Assembly: GCF_913776295.1 (NCBI RefSeq)
Contig: NZ_CAJYOJ010000041.1
Coordinates: 1-64,000, forward strand
Origin: an uncultured Pedobacter sp.
Lineage (GTDB): Bacteria; Bacteroidota; Bacteroidia; Sphingobacteriales; Sphingobacteriaceae
DNA: 64,000 nucleotides
Direction of reading: 5' to 3'
How positions within the stretch are numbered: the first letter of the stretch is position 1; the number at the start of each line of letters is the position of its first letter. Of the stretch, positions 53,055-63,576 are shown piece after piece. Below the pieces are notes generated by a model that did not search any database, was not told where the DNA came from, and saw nothing but the letters and a program-made list of their open reading frames with translations. The position numbers and the translations under genes are program-made.

Positions 53055-55931
53055 CTAAGGAACTATTTCTTCCAAATAACTTTCAACCGGAGGACAAGCA
53101 CAGATCAATGATCTATCTCCATGGCTATCATTCACACGACCAACTGAAGGCCAGAACTTACGCTCTAACACATAAGGAAGTGGGAAAGCAGCAGTTTGAC
53201 GGCTATAAGCATGGTCCCAATTGTCAGCAGTAATCACTGATACCGTATGAGGTGCATTTTTTAGCGGATTATCCGTTTTATCAAAAGTTAAATTCTCTAC
53301 CTGATCTATTTCCTTTTTAATGGCAATTAAAGCATCACAGAAGCGATCAAGCTCATGCTTAGGCTCAGATTCTGTAGGCTCAACCATTAAGGTACCTGCA
53401 ACCGGGAACGAAACCGTTGGTGCATGGAAACCATAATCCATTAAACGTTTTGCAATGTCAGTTACTTCAATTCCGAAAGCTTTAAATGAACGGCAATCTA
53501 AAATCATCTCGTGTGCGCAACGGCCCTGAGCACCTGAATAAAGTACTGGATAATGTTGCTCTAAACGCGCTTTCATGTAATTTGCGTTTAGAATAGCATA
53601 TTTCGTAGCATTGGTTAAACCTTCAGCACCCATCATTGCAATATAGGCGTGAGAAATGATCAGGATTGAAGCTGAGCCCCATGGTGCAGATGAAACTGCA
53701 GAAATAGATTTTCCTTTGTCAATATCAACCACAGCATGACCTGGAAGATAAGGGACCAGGTGTTTAGCCACGCCGATTGGCCCCATACCCGGCCCCCCAC
53801 CGCCGTGAGGGATACAGAAAGTTTTGTGCAAGTTTAAGTGACAAACATCAGCACCGATATTGGCCGGGCTTGTTAAACCTACCTGTGCATTCATATTGGC
53901 ACCATCCATATAAACCTGTCCGCCGTTAGCGTGAATGGTTTCGCAGATTTCGATAATGCTCTCTTCAAATACTCCGTGTGTAGATGGATAAGTTACCATC
54001 AAACACGATAAGTTGTCTTTATGTAATTCTGCCTTCGCTTTTAGATCCTCAACATCAATGTTACCGTTTTCCAAAGATTTAACCACCACAATTTTCATAT
54101 CGGCCATTGCCGCAGAAGCAGGGTTTGTTCCGTGTGCAGAAGCCGGAATTAAGGCTACGTTACGGTGGAAATCCCCCCTATCTTGGTGATAAGCACGGAT
54201 CACCATTAAACCAGCATATTCTCCCTGAGCACCCGCATTTGGTTGTAAGCTCATTGCCGCGAAACCGGTTATTTCACTTAACCACTTATCCAGTTCGTTA
54301 AAAACTGAGTAGTAACCTAATACCTGATCGGCTGGGGCAAATGGGTGGATGCGACCGAAGTGAGACCAGGTAACCGGAATCATTTCTGCCGTGGCATTTA
54401 ATTTCATGGTACAGCTACCCAGAGCAATCATCGAGTGGCAAAGTGATAAATCTTTTGCTTCCAATGATTTGATATAACGCAACATTTCGTGTTCCGAGTG
54501 GTGCGAATTAAAAATTGGGTGTGTTAAATAAGCAGAAGTACGTTGTAGAGATGCCGGAACAACCGTTTCTACATTTTCTACTACCTCTACCTGATCGCCA
54601 GCAATACCTTTTGCTCTTGCAAAGATTTTAGCAATTAAAGTAATGTCTTCAAAAGTGGTGGTTTCATCAACAGAAATGGTCATCGTATTACCCACGTAAT
54701 GTAAGTTGATTTCATTGTCTAAACAATAAGCATGAATGCCACCTTTTAAATCACCTAAATCAAAACGGATGGTATCGAAATAAGCAGAATTTAATTGCTC
54801 GTAACCCAAATTTTTAAGGGTAGATGCCAAACTGATGGCCAAACCATGTGTACGTTCCGCAATGGCTTTTAATCCTTTCGGACCGTGATAAGCGGCATAA
54901 AAACCGGCCATAATAGCCAATAAGGCTTGTGCCGTACAAATGTTTGATGTTGCCTTATCTCTGCGGATATGCTGCTCACGCGTTTGCAAAGCCATACGCA
55001 AAGCATAATCACCATGGCTATCGATGGTCACACCGATAATACGACCAGGTATGTTACGTTTATATTGTTCTTTGGTTGCGAAGAATGCTGCATGTGGTCC
55101 CCCGAAACCCATTGGGATTCCTAAACGCTGTGTAGTACCTACAACAACATCAGCTCCCCACTCGCCCGGAGGCGTTAGTAAGGTTAAGCTTAAAATATCT
55201 GCAACTACCGTTAATTTAATATTTTGGCTATGTAATGCTGATGCAAAGTTCGCATAGTCGAAAACTTCACCGTTTCCGGCCGGATATTGTACAATTGCGC
55301 CGAAAAATTCTTCTGTAGCCCCAAAATCTAAATGACTTCCGATAACCAGCTCGATGCCATAAGGATTGGCACGTGTTTTTAAAATATCGATGGTTTGAGG
55401 GAAAAGTAATTCTGAAACGAAAAACTTTTTAGCCGCCTGGTTTTTGCGTAAACTGTATTGCATAAACATGGCCTCTGCTGCTGCAGTGCCTTCATCCAAT
55501 AAAGATGCATTGGCAATTTCCATTCCGGTTAAATCGATTACCATGGTTTGGAAATTTAATAAAGCCTGTAAACGGCCTTGTGCAATTTCCGCCTGGTATG
55601 GCGTATATTGAGTGTACCATCCCGGGTTTTCAAACACGTTACGTAAAATAACGCCAGGAGTAATGGTATCGTAATAACCCTGACCGATAAAGCTTTTGAA
55701 AACTTTATTCAACAATGAAGTTTGTTTTAAAGCACCAAGATATTCAGTTTCTGATTTCGCTGCCGGCAAATTTAAAGGTTGTTTTAACCTGATTGCCGTA
55801 GGAACGGTTTGTTTAATCAGCTCGTCAATAGAATTTACGCCAACAATTTGCAACATTTCGGCTGTATCAGCCTCATTAGGAGCAATATGACGATTTTGAA
55901 AATCTTCCTTGTAGTGGATATTTAAGCCCAT
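53055..55931 (-). CDS. gcvP: Glycine dehydrogenase (decarboxylating), P-protein
   Basis: A full-length 958-residue P-protein of the glycine cleavage system. Both halves are present, starting [21 protein letters not shown]. The PLP-lysine motif [19 protein letters not shown] sits in the second half, and [14 protein letters not shown] and MVEPTESEP follow the family. It decarboxylates glycine and passes aminomethyl to the H-protein, whose gene is not in the window. Confidence 0.97.
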   Translation of the reverse strand: MGLNIHYKEDFQNRHIAPNEADTAEMLQIVGVNSIDELIKQTVPTAIRLKQPLNLPAAKSETEYLGALKQTSLLNKVFKSFIGQGYYDTITPGVILRNVFENPGWYTQYTPYQAEIAQGRLQALLNFQTMVIDLTGMEIANASLLDEGTAAAEAMFMQYSLRKNQAAKKFFVSELLFPQTIDILKTRANPYGIELVIGSHLDFGATEEFFGAIVQYPAGNGEVFDYANFASALHSQNIKLTVVADILSLTLLTPPGEWGADVVVGTTQRLGIPMGFGGPHAAFFATKEQYKRNIPGRIIGVTIDSHGDYALRMALQTREQHIRRDKATSNICTAQALLAIMAGFYAAYHGPKGLKAIAERTHGLAISLASTLKNLGYEQLNSAYFDTIRFDLGDLKGGIHAYCLDNEINLHYVGNTMTISVDETTTFEDITLIAKIFARAKGIAGDQVEVVENVETVVPASLQRTSAYLTHPIFNSHHSEHEMLRYIKSLEAKDLSLCHSMIALGSCTMKLNATAEMIPVTWSHFGRIHPFAPADQVLGYYSVFNELDKWLSEITGFAAMSLQPNAGAQGEYAGLMVIRAYHQDRGDFHRNVALIPASAHGTNPASAAMADMKIVVVKSLENGNIDVEDLKAKAELHKDNLSCLMVTYPSTHGVFEESIIEICETIHANGGQVYMDGANMNAQVGLTSPANIGADVCHLNLHKTFCIPHGGGGPGMGPIGVAKHLVPYLPGHAVVDIDKGKSISAVSSAPWGSASILIISHAYIAMMGAEGLTNATKYAILNANYMKARLEQHYPVLYSGAQGRCAHEMILDCRSFKAFGIEVTDIAKRLMDYGFHAPTVSFPVAGTLMVEPTESEPKHELDRFCDALIAIKKEIDQVENLTFDKTDNPLKNAPHTVSVITADNWDHAYSRQTAAFPLPYVLERKFWPSVGRVNDSHGDRSLICACPPVESYLEEIVP

Positions 55932-55956
55932 GCGGTATGAATAATAAATTTGCGTG

Positions 55957-55964
55957 CAAAGGTA
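55957..55964 (-). promoter_or_regulatory. -7 element of gcvP
   Basis: TACCTTTG on the minus strand, 25 bases before the ATG. No TTG at the optimal -33 distance. Confidence 0.55.
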
Positions 55965-56405
55965 GCAAAAATGAAGCTGTATTTCACTATCAATCAGTGT
56001 AAAAAAGGTGTCCTATTTACGTTTTAAAGCGACAAAACAGATAGAATTTGTAATCGAAAGCAAGGTTACACTTTTCGACAATTTTTACCTGATATTTTAA
56101 TTATTTGGAAAGCAGTAGGGGTATTAAAATTTAAGTTTGTTTCCGCCATCCATTTCCATCTTTTTACAATCCTTTAATGCTGAGCTACGATGTATGGCAG
56201 CGTATTCAAATCATGATAACCAGACAGGATTTCCACTGTTATCAGGATGTAACAACAACAACATTGCGGGAAACAGTGCCCGGCAACAAATACTCAAATC
56301 AAATCCTTAGATATTATGCAACTCTTTTTCAGCTATTTAAATAAAAAAATCAATTGAATTTAAATATACATTGTTATACTATGTATTTTGTTATACCTTT
56401 ACACT
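55965..56405. other. Intergenic region of about 440 bases
   Basis: AT-rich DNA between divergent gcvP and the PadR gene. A TATACCTTTA stretch near 56390-56400 is a one-mismatch -7 element for the PadR gene. No repeats or small genes are recognised. Confidence 0.5.
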
Positions 56406-56744
56406 ATGAACGAAGACTTTATTCATAAATGGATATCGCAGGTTAAAAAGGGAACCTTATCCTTTATTGTACTCAATGTTTTAAAAAGCGGAAAAGCCTA
56501 TTACGGTTATGATCTGATCAATGAAATAAAAAAAATTACGGAAATCGAAATCGCCGAAGGAACCTTATATCCACTTATGAACCGGCTTAAAGATGAAAAA
56601 CTCATTATATCAGAATGGGTGGAACAAGAATCGGGCATCCCAAGAAAATATTACAGCATTACGCACGAAGGGAAAAACACGGTGACCAAAATGGAGGAAT
56701 ACTGGCATAACCTGAACCAATCCATATTAAAAATTACGAAATGA
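56406..56744 (+). CDS. PadR-family transcriptional regulator
   Basis: 112 residues from ATG 56406 (a TTG at 56388 is closer to the promoter and rejected). Winged-helix PadR domain: GTLSFIVLNVLKSGKAYYGYDLINEIKK, EGTLYPLMNRLKDEKLI, and the wing GIPRKYYSITHEG. It probably represses its own operon. It overlaps the HAAS gene by four bases (ATGA). Confidence 0.92.
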   Translation: MNEDFIHKWISQVKKGTLSFIVLNVLKSGKAYYGYDLINEIKKITEIEIAEGTLYPLMNRLKDEKLIISEWVEQESGIPRKYYSITHEGKNTVTKMEEYWHNLNQSILKITK

Positions 56745-57331
56745 AATTAAAAGAAATACCATTTAAAGATCAGTCGGCTGAACGGATTTATCAGGATTAT
56801 CTGTACAGAATAAGAAAACAGGTCAAAGGCCTCAATCAGCAGAACCAGGATGAAATATTAATGGAACTGAACAGCCATATTTATGAAAACCTACAAGAAC
56901 ATCCTGCCGGAAATGAAGTAGAAAAGCTACTTAATATATTAGAAAAATTAGGAAGACCTGAGGAAATACTCAAACCACTTGTGGCTGATAAAAAATTAGC
57001 AGAAGCCACCAGAACATTTAACCCGATACACGTTTTCAAAGCTTTATTGCTCAATTTAACCAATGGCATATCGTACATCATATTTTTTATACTTTACTTG
57101 TTTCTGTTTGGTTTTGTGTTTTTAATCTGTGCTAAAATATGGAATCCATCACAGGTAGGCTTTTTTTATAAACCAGGTGAAGTTTTCATAATCGGCCTCT
57201 CAAAAGGCCTGGTAAACCCTGCAGATGAAATTTTGGGCAACTGGTTTATTCCTGTAATGATTATCGTAGCCATTGCACTCTACTTCATGATCACCCTACT
57301 CCTTAAATTAAAAAGAACCATCAACAAATAA
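56741..57331 (+). CDS. HAAS-domain membrane protein
   Basis: 196 residues. The first 85 form a soluble helical domain (YQDYLYRIRKQVKGLNQQNQDEILMELNSHIYENL, then LEKLGRPEEILKPL) characteristic of HAAS/DUF1700 proteins. These are typically encoded next to PadR regulators and are thought to respond with them. Two transmembrane regions follow (about 107-130 and 165-188). Four bases before the next gene. Confidence 0.86.
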   Translation: MKLKEIPFKDQSAERIYQDYLYRIRKQVKGLNQQNQDEILMELNSHIYENLQEHPAGNEVEKLLNILEKLGRPEEILKPLVADKKLAEATRTFNPIHVFKALLLNLTNGISYIIFFILYLFLFGFVFLICAKIWNPSQVGFFYKPGEVFIIGLSKGLVNPADEILGNWFIPVMIIVAIALYFMITLLLKLKRTINK

Positions 57332-57335
57332 TATC

Positions 57336-58658
57336 ATGATCAAAAAATTAACATTCTTAACCTTGCTCATTCTCAAGGTTCATTTTAGCTTTTCACAATC
57401 CTTTGATAAAACCAAACTGGATACTTATTTTGATGCACTTGGCCAATACAATAAATTTATGGGAAGTGTAGCCATTGCTCAAAATGGCCATTTGATTTAC
57501 AACCGAATACTAGGTTTCGCAAACATAAATGAACAGCAAAAAGCAAACGAAAACACCAAATACCGAATTGGATCAATCTCTAAAACCTTTACAGCTGTTT
57601 TAATCTTCAAGGCCGTTGACGAGAAAAAGATCAACCTGGATCAAACGATACAGAAATTTTTCCCGGACATCAAAAATACTGGTAAAATCACTATTGCGAA
57701 TTTGCTTTACCACAGAAGCGGAATACATGATTTTACAGATGACAAAGAGGAATTCTTAAAATGGCATAGAGAACCAAAAACCGAAAAAGAGATGATTGCA
57801 ATAATCAATAAGGGCGGAATTGATTTCGAGCCGGATACTCAATCTGATTACAGCAATTCGAACTATTTACTGCTATCATACATCCTTGAAAAAACGTTCA
57901 AAATGCCTTATGCGCAAATAATGGACAAATACATTGCTAAACCTCTTGCCTTGAAAAATACTTTTTTAGGCAAAAAAATAAATCCAAAAAGTAACGAAGC
58001 CAGCTCTTATCGTTTTGAAGGGAACTGGAAATTAGAGGATGAAACTGATAGCTCTATTCCGCTAGGTGCTGGCGGAATTGTTTCTACCCCGATCGATCTG
58101 GTGAAATTCAGCATAGCATTATTTGGCGGAAAAGTGATTTCTAAAAACAGTTTAGCACAGATGAAAACCGTTAAGGACAAATACGGCATGGGCATTTTGG
58201 CTATTCCATTTTATGACAAAGCCGGATTTGGTCATTCGGGTAGTATAGATGGTTTCAGCGCTACATTCTCTTATTTTAGTGATGGCGATATAGCCTATGC
58301 TTTAACGAGTAATGCTACAAATTTCAATAATAACTCTATTTCACTGGCCGTATTAAGCGCTGTTTTTAATAAGGATTATCAAATTCCCGATTTTAAAACA
58401 GTTGAGCAAATCACTGCTGACTTAAACCAATATATAGGCACCTATGCCTCAACGGCAGTTCCGATTACCATTGCCATTATCAAAGAAAATACAACCTTAA
58501 TTGCGCAAGCCACAGGTCAACCGGCAATAAATTTAACCTCTAAAGGTAATCACGAGTTTACATTCGAAGATGCAGGTATCATCCTATCCTTTAATCCCAC
58601 AGCAAAACAAATGATCCTGAAACAGGGTGGCAAGGAATTTAAGTTTACAAAAGAATAA
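57336..58658 (+). CDS. Secreted serine hydrolase of the beta-lactamase/PBP family
   Basis: 440 residues with a signal peptide to about residue 20 (SFS-Q). Active-site motifs: S80xxK83 (GSISKTF), Y172SN174 and HSGSIDGF in the third position. A C-terminal beta domain (from about 350: LNQYIGTYAS) follows, as in class C-like esterases and D-aminopeptidases. Substrate unknown. Third gene of the PadR-HAAS operon, so expression is probably under PadR control. Confidence 0.9.
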   Translation: MIKKLTFLTLLILKVHFSFSQSFDKTKLDTYFDALGQYNKFMGSVAIAQNGHLIYNRILGFANINEQQKANENTKYRIGSISKTFTAVLIFKAVDEKKINLDQTIQKFFPDIKNTGKITIANLLYHRSGIHDFTDDKEEFLKWHREPKTEKEMIAIINKGGIDFEPDTQSDYSNSNYLLLSYILEKTFKMPYAQIMDKYIAKPLALKNTFLGKKINPKSNEASSYRFEGNWKLEDETDSSIPLGAGGIVSTPIDLVKFSIALFGGKVISKNSLAQMKTVKDKYGMGILAIPFYDKAGFGHSGSIDGFSATFSYFSDGDIAYALTSNATNFNNNSISLAVLSAVFNKDYQIPDFKTVEQITADLNQYIGTYASTAVPITIAIIKENTTLIAQATGQPAINLTSKGNHEFTFEDAGIILSFNPTAKQMILKQGGKEFKFTKE

Positions 58659-58707
58659 ACAGATTACATCATCAATAGGCAGGATAGTTTAATACTAATT
58701 AACCTGC

Positions 58708-59271
58708 TTATTTCTGCACTTTCCATCCTTCATCCTTACTTAACTTTAATTTATAAGTTTTGGTAATAAAGTTGCTGTTTTTGTTTGCATCCTTATCAAA
58801 AGGCTCGAAATCAGTAGTGGTCATTTTCAGTGATACGGTAACCTTTGCTGTACTTGAGTTCACCTGCTCAAAATCCACCGGTTTCTCGTCTGATAAAACA
58901 TATTCTACCACTTTTACCGTTGCCCTGTCGCGATCCTGTTTCAATACCAGCGGACTCGCCTTATCGGTTAAGGTAATCTGATAAACAAAACTGCTGTCTT
59001 TTGAAAGAAATTTCTTTTTGGCTTCTTTTAAGCTTAAGATAACCAAACCTTTGCTGGCCAAAGATTTATATTTCCCCAGTTCAAACATATCGTTCGTACT
59101 ATTAAATTTCATCTCACCAAATTTAAACCTGGTGGTTTTATATTCCGGATTGGCTTTTAAATAGTTGGTAATTACTTCAGCTGCCTCATCCTGGTTGATG
59201 GTGGTTTTGGTTTTACATCCGGTTAAGCTGATAATAATCAGTGATAAGATATAAATAGTAAGTTTTTTCAT
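58708..59271 (-). CDS. Lipoprotein of unknown function
   Basis: 187 residues with a lipobox LTGC19. The mature part contains a helical segment (NQDEAAEVITNYLKANPEYKT), then beta-rich regions (VILSLKEAKKKFL, ATVKVVEYVLSDEKPVDFEQ, STAKVTVSLKMTT). No recognised domain. Convergent with the serine hydrolase gene (49 bases between stops). Confidence 0.75.
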   Translation of the reverse strand: MKKLTIYILSLIIISLTGCKTKTTINQDEAAEVITNYLKANPEYKTTRFKFGEMKFNSTNDMFELGKYKSLASKGLVILSLKEAKKKFLSKDSSFVYQITLTDKASPLVLKQDRDRATVKVVEYVLSDEKPVDFEQVNSSTAKVTVSLKMTTTDFEPFDKDANKNSNFITKTYKLKLSKDEGWKVQK

Positions 59272-59324
59272 GTGTATATGCGCTATGCTTTTTTAAAGTT
59301 ATTTATTTTTTTGATATGCTACCA

Positions 59325-59458
59325 ATATAAACCACAGAGCACACTAAGTTTTCACAAAGAGAACGGAGACTTAAAGTACCCTACACCCTTAATTGTTAAA
59401 CATTAACCCGGCTTTGTGCCCTTTGTGCCTAACTCCATTTTCTTTGTGGTAAAAATAA
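59325..59458. repeat. CACAAAG-type inverted intergenic repeat
   Basis: Left part ACCACAGAGCACACTAAG...TTCACAAAGAGAACGGAG and right part CTTTGTGCCCTTTGTGCC...TTTCTTTGTGGT are inverted relatives. Similar fragments occur at 51720-51880 and 60390-60450. It may form a long hairpin. Confidence 0.65.
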
Positions 59459-59460
59459 GA

Positions 59461-60351
59461 TTACTTCTTTTTCAAATAATTTAAATTTGGTAAAACCATT
59501 GCCAATAAGATCACTACAACCCCAACCCACCTTAAAAACGAAACCTGTTCCTGCAACACAAAACCAGCCATCATTACTGCGACCGGTAATTCCGCAGCGC
59601 TCAAAATAGAACTAATGGCCGTACCAATTCTCGGCACACCTTCGGCATAAAACAGCGGCGGGATTACGGTGCCAAAAACAGAAATAATCAATCCCCATTT
59701 CAGTAAGCTTCCACTCAAAGCTCCATTAAACAAAAATGCAGGAGGAAAGATGATGAAAATCAAAATACAGGCACCAGTAATCATCAGCGCACTTTTCTTT
59801 AGCGGCACATATTCATTACCGATCCTACCACTCAACAACAAAAAGCCGGCATAACATAATGCAGCCAGCAAACCGAAACCAATTCCTTTTAAATCCATGC
59901 TTCCTAAACTGGTTTCTGCCATTCCGCTGGCTAAAACGGTACCACCCAAAACCAATACGATAGCTGCGAGCTGTAAACCACTAGGCTTCTTTTTGAAAAT
60001 GAGGTACTCCATTAAAATACTCATCCAGATAAACTGCATCAGCAAAATGATGGCAACCGAATTAGGCACCAGCTTTACACATTGATAGTAAAAAATACTC
60101 ACCAGACCTGTGCAGGTACCCGCAATGATCATCTGCCACCGGGGTGTTTTAGCAGGCAAAGCTTTAGCTTTATAAGCTGCAGTTCTGCTTTGCAAGAAAA
60201 ATAATACCCATAAAATTACCGCACCGAAAAAAGCCTGTACACCGGTAACATCCCCCAAAGTATAACCTTCGTGATAGGCGAGTTTAACAAAAGTAGATAA
60301 GATGCCAAAACTACAGGCACCAAAAAAAACAAGGAGAATTCCTTTAAGCAT
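59461..60351 (-). CDS. EamA/DMT-superfamily transporter
   Basis: 296 residues with ten predicted transmembrane helices arranged as two EamA repeats. The start is GILLVFFGACSFGILSTFVKLAYHEGYTLGDVTGVQAFFGA; the C-terminal half has LIISVFGTVIPPLFYAEGVPRIGTAISSILSAAELPVAVMMA. Substrate unknown; relatives export amino acids or metabolites. Confidence 0.9.
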   Translation of the reverse strand: MLKGILLVFFGACSFGILSTFVKLAYHEGYTLGDVTGVQAFFGAVILWVLFFLQSRTAAYKAKALPAKTPRWQMIIAGTCTGLVSIFYYQCVKLVPNSVAIILLMQFIWMSILMEYLIFKKKPSGLQLAAIVLVLGGTVLASGMAETSLGSMDLKGIGFGLLAALCYAGFLLLSGRIGNEYVPLKKSALMITGACILIFIIFPPAFLFNGALSGSLLKWGLIISVFGTVIPPLFYAEGVPRIGTAISSILSAAELPVAVMMAGFVLQEQVSFLRWVGVVVILLAMVLPNLNYLKKK

Positions 60352-60452
60352 TATATATTTTTTATTTCAACCACTGGAAAAAGAGTTTTACACCGAGTTC
60401 ACAGAGGCTCTGTTTGCTCTGTGTACATCTTTGTGCGCTTTGTGGTTAAACC

Positions 60453-61169
60453 CTAAGCGAGCTGTTGTAAGTATTTCTGGATGGTAGTTTCCAAGCCTAA
60501 ATAAAGTGCATCACTAATTAAGGCATGGCCGATTGAAACTTCCAATAAACCTGGGATGCTTTGTGCGAAATAATGCAGGTTGTGCAGATCCAGATCGTGA
60601 CCGGCATTAATGCCCAGGCCTAATTTATTGGCATGATGTGCTGCAGCTATATAACTCACTACTGCCTTTTCGCGATCAGCAAAATAATTATGCGCATAAG
60701 CTTCGGTATATAATTCAATACGGTCTGCTCCGGTCTCAACAGCTCCCTCAACCATTTCTACAACCGGATCAACAAAAATAGAAACGCGGATGCCTTCGTT
60801 TTGAAAAACAGCAACCATTTCTTTCAGGTAATCTTGATGTTTGATGGTATCCCAACCATGGTTAGAAGTAATCTGTCCTTCAGCATCGGGTACCAAAGTA
60901 ACCTGTGCAGGTTTGTTGGCCAAAACCAGATCAACAAATTTATCTTCCTTGCAATTTCCTTCAATATTAAATTCTGTAGCAATGGCAGCTTTTAAATCGT
61001 AAACGTCCTGATAACGGATGTGCCGCTCATCAGGGCGTGGGTGCACCGTAATCCCCTGCGCACCGAAACGTTCACAGTCTAATGCAACCTTTACCAGATC
61101 AGGATTATTCCCTCCGCGGCTGTTGCGGAGTGTAGCAATTTTATTGATGTTAACCGATAACTTTGTCAT
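60453..61169 (-). CDS. pdxJ: Pyridoxine 5'-phosphate synthase
   Basis: A 238-residue PdxJ barrel, making pyridoxine 5'-phosphate from 1-deoxyxylulose 5-phosphate and 3-amino-acetone phosphate. Signature segments are [21 protein letters not shown] (glycine-rich start), [38 protein letters not shown] and [13 protein letters not shown]. Confidence 0.96.
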   Translation of the reverse strand: MTKLSVNINKIATLRNSRGGNNPDLVKVALDCERFGAQGITVHPRPDERHIRYQDVYDLKAAIATEFNIEGNCKEDKFVDLVLANKPAQVTLVPDAEGQITSNHGWDTIKHQDYLKEMVAVFQNEGIRVSIFVDPVVEMVEGAVETGADRIELYTEAYAHNYFADREKAVVSYIAAAHHANKLGLGINAGHDLDLHNLHYFAQSIPGLLEVSIGHALISDALYLGLETTIQKYLQQLA

Positions 61170-61173
61170 AAAG

Positions 61174-61181
61174 CAAAGATA
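61174..61181 (-). promoter_or_regulatory. -7 element of pdxJ
   Basis: TATCTTTG on the minus strand lies only 4 bases before the ATG at 61169, predicting a leaderless transcript. The -33 region has no TTG at the expected distance. Confidence 0.5.
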
Positions 61182-61252
61182 AGGCTTTGCCCCTGTTAAT
61201 CTTAAACCTTAAAAAAATTTGACTTTTTTTTGCTCATATTTGCTTCCTGTAA

Positions 61253-62893
61253 ATGAATTTAAAAGAGACCACACTGTATAAAATTTTAATCGCTTTTATT
61301 GCACTGGTTAGTGTGCCGGCTCTTTTTGGCGGCATAATGGAACCCGATTCTGCACTTTATGCATCTATAGCCAAAAATATGGTACTGCGGAACGACTGGA
61401 TCAATATATATGTTCGCGGTGCAGATTGGTTAGATAAACCACATCTTACTTTTTGGTTGGCCGCAGCTTCATTTAAAATTTTCGGGATTACAGCCTTCGC
61501 CTATAAACTTCCTTCCTTCTTATTTGGATTATTGGGTGCATGGTACCTTTATCAACTGGCAAAAGACATTTATAATGAAAAAACAGGATTGATCAGTGCA
61601 TTGATTTTTTTAAGTTCGCTGCACATCCTCATTTCTACTTTCGATGTGCGTGCTGAAGTGTATATCACCACTTTTACCTTGGCAGCCATTTATCATTATT
61701 ACAAAGCGCATCAGGGTTCTTTCTGGCATATTGCTGCAGGTTCATTTTTCGCTGCATTTGCCATCATGATTAAAGGCATATTTGTATTAATCCCCGTTTT
61801 TGGAGGCTTCATCGTGTACTGGTTGCTTACCAAACAATGGAAACAGTTGCTAAAGCTGAAATGGTGGATTGCCATTGCATTGATTTTTATTTTTGTTATT
61901 CCAGAGTTATATACTTTATATATTCAGTTCGACTTACACCCTGAAAAGGTAGTATTTGGAAAAACCGGTGTCTCCGGTTTAAAGTTCTTCTTTTGGGACA
62001 GCCAGTTTGGCCGTTTCTTTAACAACGGACCAATAAAAGGCAAAGGTGATGTTTCATTCTTTCTACACACAACCCTTTGGGCTTTTTTACCCTGGTCGAT
62101 ATTGTTTTATACTGCTGTGGTTAATCTTCTCAAAAAGAAAAACAGGATAACTTTGCCCGCAGAAAGCATCATCATCTGGACGAGTGCAGCCATTACTTTT
62201 TTATTGTTTTCACTTTCGAAATTCCAGCTGCCGCATTATATTTTGATCATCTTGCCACAGTTCGCCATCATTACGGCTTTATACATACAGCAATCGCAAG
62301 GCAAAAGCCTGAAAGTGTTTTTTACGATCCAAAATGTACTGGCCGTTTTAATCGTTTTGATTTTATCTGCCGTTACTATCTTTTTTGGTTTTGAGCATAA
62401 TTATATCGCAATTACTGTTTTAGTCATTTTATTGGCAGTTTCTTTTTTTGCATCCAAAGGATTAAAAACCGAAAACTTACTGGCCAGAAGCGCGATGATT
62501 TCAGTTGGCCTGATGATATTTCTATCGGTCTTTTTCTATCCATCGGTACTGAAATATGAAGCAGGCATGGAAGCGGGAAATTGGCTAAAAGCGCATTATC
62601 CGGAGGCGAAAGCTTCGGTATTAATGTACCCTGATGCTTATTCGTTCGATTTTTATGCCAATGGCGAACCGAAATATTTCTGGAGTTACGAGGAATTGAA
62701 TAAGTCTAAGGATGAAAAAAATCTGGTGATTTACACTCCGGAATCTGAACTGGCAAAATTGAAAAAGGAATATGGTGCCGAAGTGCTAAAATCGTTCGAA
62801 TATTATCACATCACCAAGCTAACGCCTAAATTTATCAATGCTAAAACGCGTCCTCAGCTATTAGAACATTTTTATCTGGTTAAACTGCATTAA
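61253..62893 (+). CDS. Membrane glycosyltransferase family 39 (ArnT/PMT-like)
   Basis: 546 residues with about 12 transmembrane helices. The first periplasmic loop has the family's acidic motif in GGIMEPDSALYASIAKNM (D32), followed by WLDKPHLTFWL and RAEVYITTFTL. A periplasmic domain closes the protein. Such enzymes move sugars from polyprenyl carriers onto lipid A or proteins. The next gene, two bases on, encodes a GtrA-like protein. Confidence 0.9.
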   Translation: MNLKETTLYKILIAFIALVSVPALFGGIMEPDSALYASIAKNMVLRNDWINIYVRGADWLDKPHLTFWLAAASFKIFGITAFAYKLPSFLFGLLGAWYLYQLAKDIYNEKTGLISALIFLSSLHILISTFDVRAEVYITTFTLAAIYHYYKAHQGSFWHIAAGSFFAAFAIMIKGIFVLIPVFGGFIVYWLLTKQWKQLLKLKWWIAIALIFIFVIPELYTLYIQFDLHPEKVVFGKTGVSGLKFFFWDSQFGRFFNNGPIKGKGDVSFFLHTTLWAFLPWSILFYTAVVNLLKKKNRITLPAESIIIWTSAAITFLLFSLSKFQLPHYILIILPQFAIITALYIQQSQGKSLKVFFTIQNVLAVLIVLILSAVTIFFGFEHNYIAITVLVILLAVSFFASKGLKTENLLARSAMISVGLMIFLSVFFYPSVLKYEAGMEAGNWLKAHYPEAKASVLMYPDAYSFDFYANGEPKYFWSYEELNKSKDEKNLVIYTPESELAKLKKEYGAEVLKSFEYYHITKLTPKFINAKTRPQLLEHFYLVKLH

Positions 62894-62894
62894 A

Positions 62895-63275
62895 ATGGAG
62901 TTATTCTTCCGCATTATAAAATTTGGATTGACCGGCCTGCTCGGAATGGCGATCGATTTCGGAGCAACCTGGTTGTGCAAAGAGAAAATCAAAATCAATA
63001 AATACATCGCTAATGCCATTGGTTTTTCTTTAGCTGTAACCAATAATTACCTCATCAATAGAATATGGACTTTCGAAAGCACCAATAGCCATTGGGGAAC
63101 AGAGTTTAGCAAATTTTTGGTCGTGAGTTTAATTGGTTTAGGATTAAACACCTTTATCATTTACTTATTTCACCAAAGAAAAAACGGAACCAACTTTTAC
63201 GTGGCGAAGTTTTTTGCCATTGTAATCGTATTTGTCTGGAATTTTTTGGCGAATATGCTGTTTACTTTTAAGTAG
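62895..63275 (+). CDS. GtrA-family membrane protein
   Basis: 126 residues with four transmembrane helices: RIIKFGLTGLLGMAIDFGATWL, INKYIANAIGFSLAVTNNYLINRIWTF (family motif NYxxNRxWTF), FLVVSLIGLGLNTFIIYLF and FAIVIVFVWNFLANMLFTFK. GtrA proteins help flip polyprenyl-linked sugars. It is in an operon with the GT39 gene. Confidence 0.93.
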   Translation: MELFFRIIKFGLTGLLGMAIDFGATWLCKEKIKINKYIANAIGFSLAVTNNYLINRIWTFESTNSHWGTEFSKFLVVSLIGLGLNTFIIYLFHQRKNGTNFYVAKFFAIVIVFVWNFLANMLFTFK

Positions 63276-63393
63276 TTACCAAAAAGATCCTGAAACAAAT
63301 CCAATAGCAATCGGATCAGGATTGACGGTCAGCTAAAGATTTACTCGACTGGTCCGGACTAATAAACAAATGACCAGTGAACAAATGAACTAT
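63276..63393. repeat. Short intergenic repeat fragment
   Basis: AAATCCAATAGCAATCGGA...TCAGGATTGACGG resembles the palindromic fragment near 43105-43150. No gene here. Confidence 0.4.
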
Positions 63394-63516
63394 TTAACTC
63401 ACATTTTTACCTATGAAATAGAATACAACAAGCCATATTAATCCTTTAATCAGGAAGAACAAAAATCCCACTAGCCCTACCCGTTTAAACCATAATTTTA
63501 ATTTTTCTTTGTTCAT
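63394..63516 (-). CDS. Small single-helix membrane protein, 40 residues
   Basis: From ATG 63516 the frame encodes MNKEKLKLWFKRVGLVGFLF followed by FLIKGLIWLVVFYFIGKNVS and TAA. A basic start and one long hydrophobic helix look like known short conserved Bacteroidota membrane proteins, recalled from family memory. A near -7 (TATCTTTA) is just upstream. Confidence 0.55.
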   Translation of the reverse strand: MNKEKLKLWFKRVGLVGFLFFLIKGLIWLVVFYFIGKNVS

Positions 63517-63576
63517 GGCGATGTTTGTAAAGATAATCCATTTGCGTTAAATTAGAAAGATTTTAAATAAGGAAAT

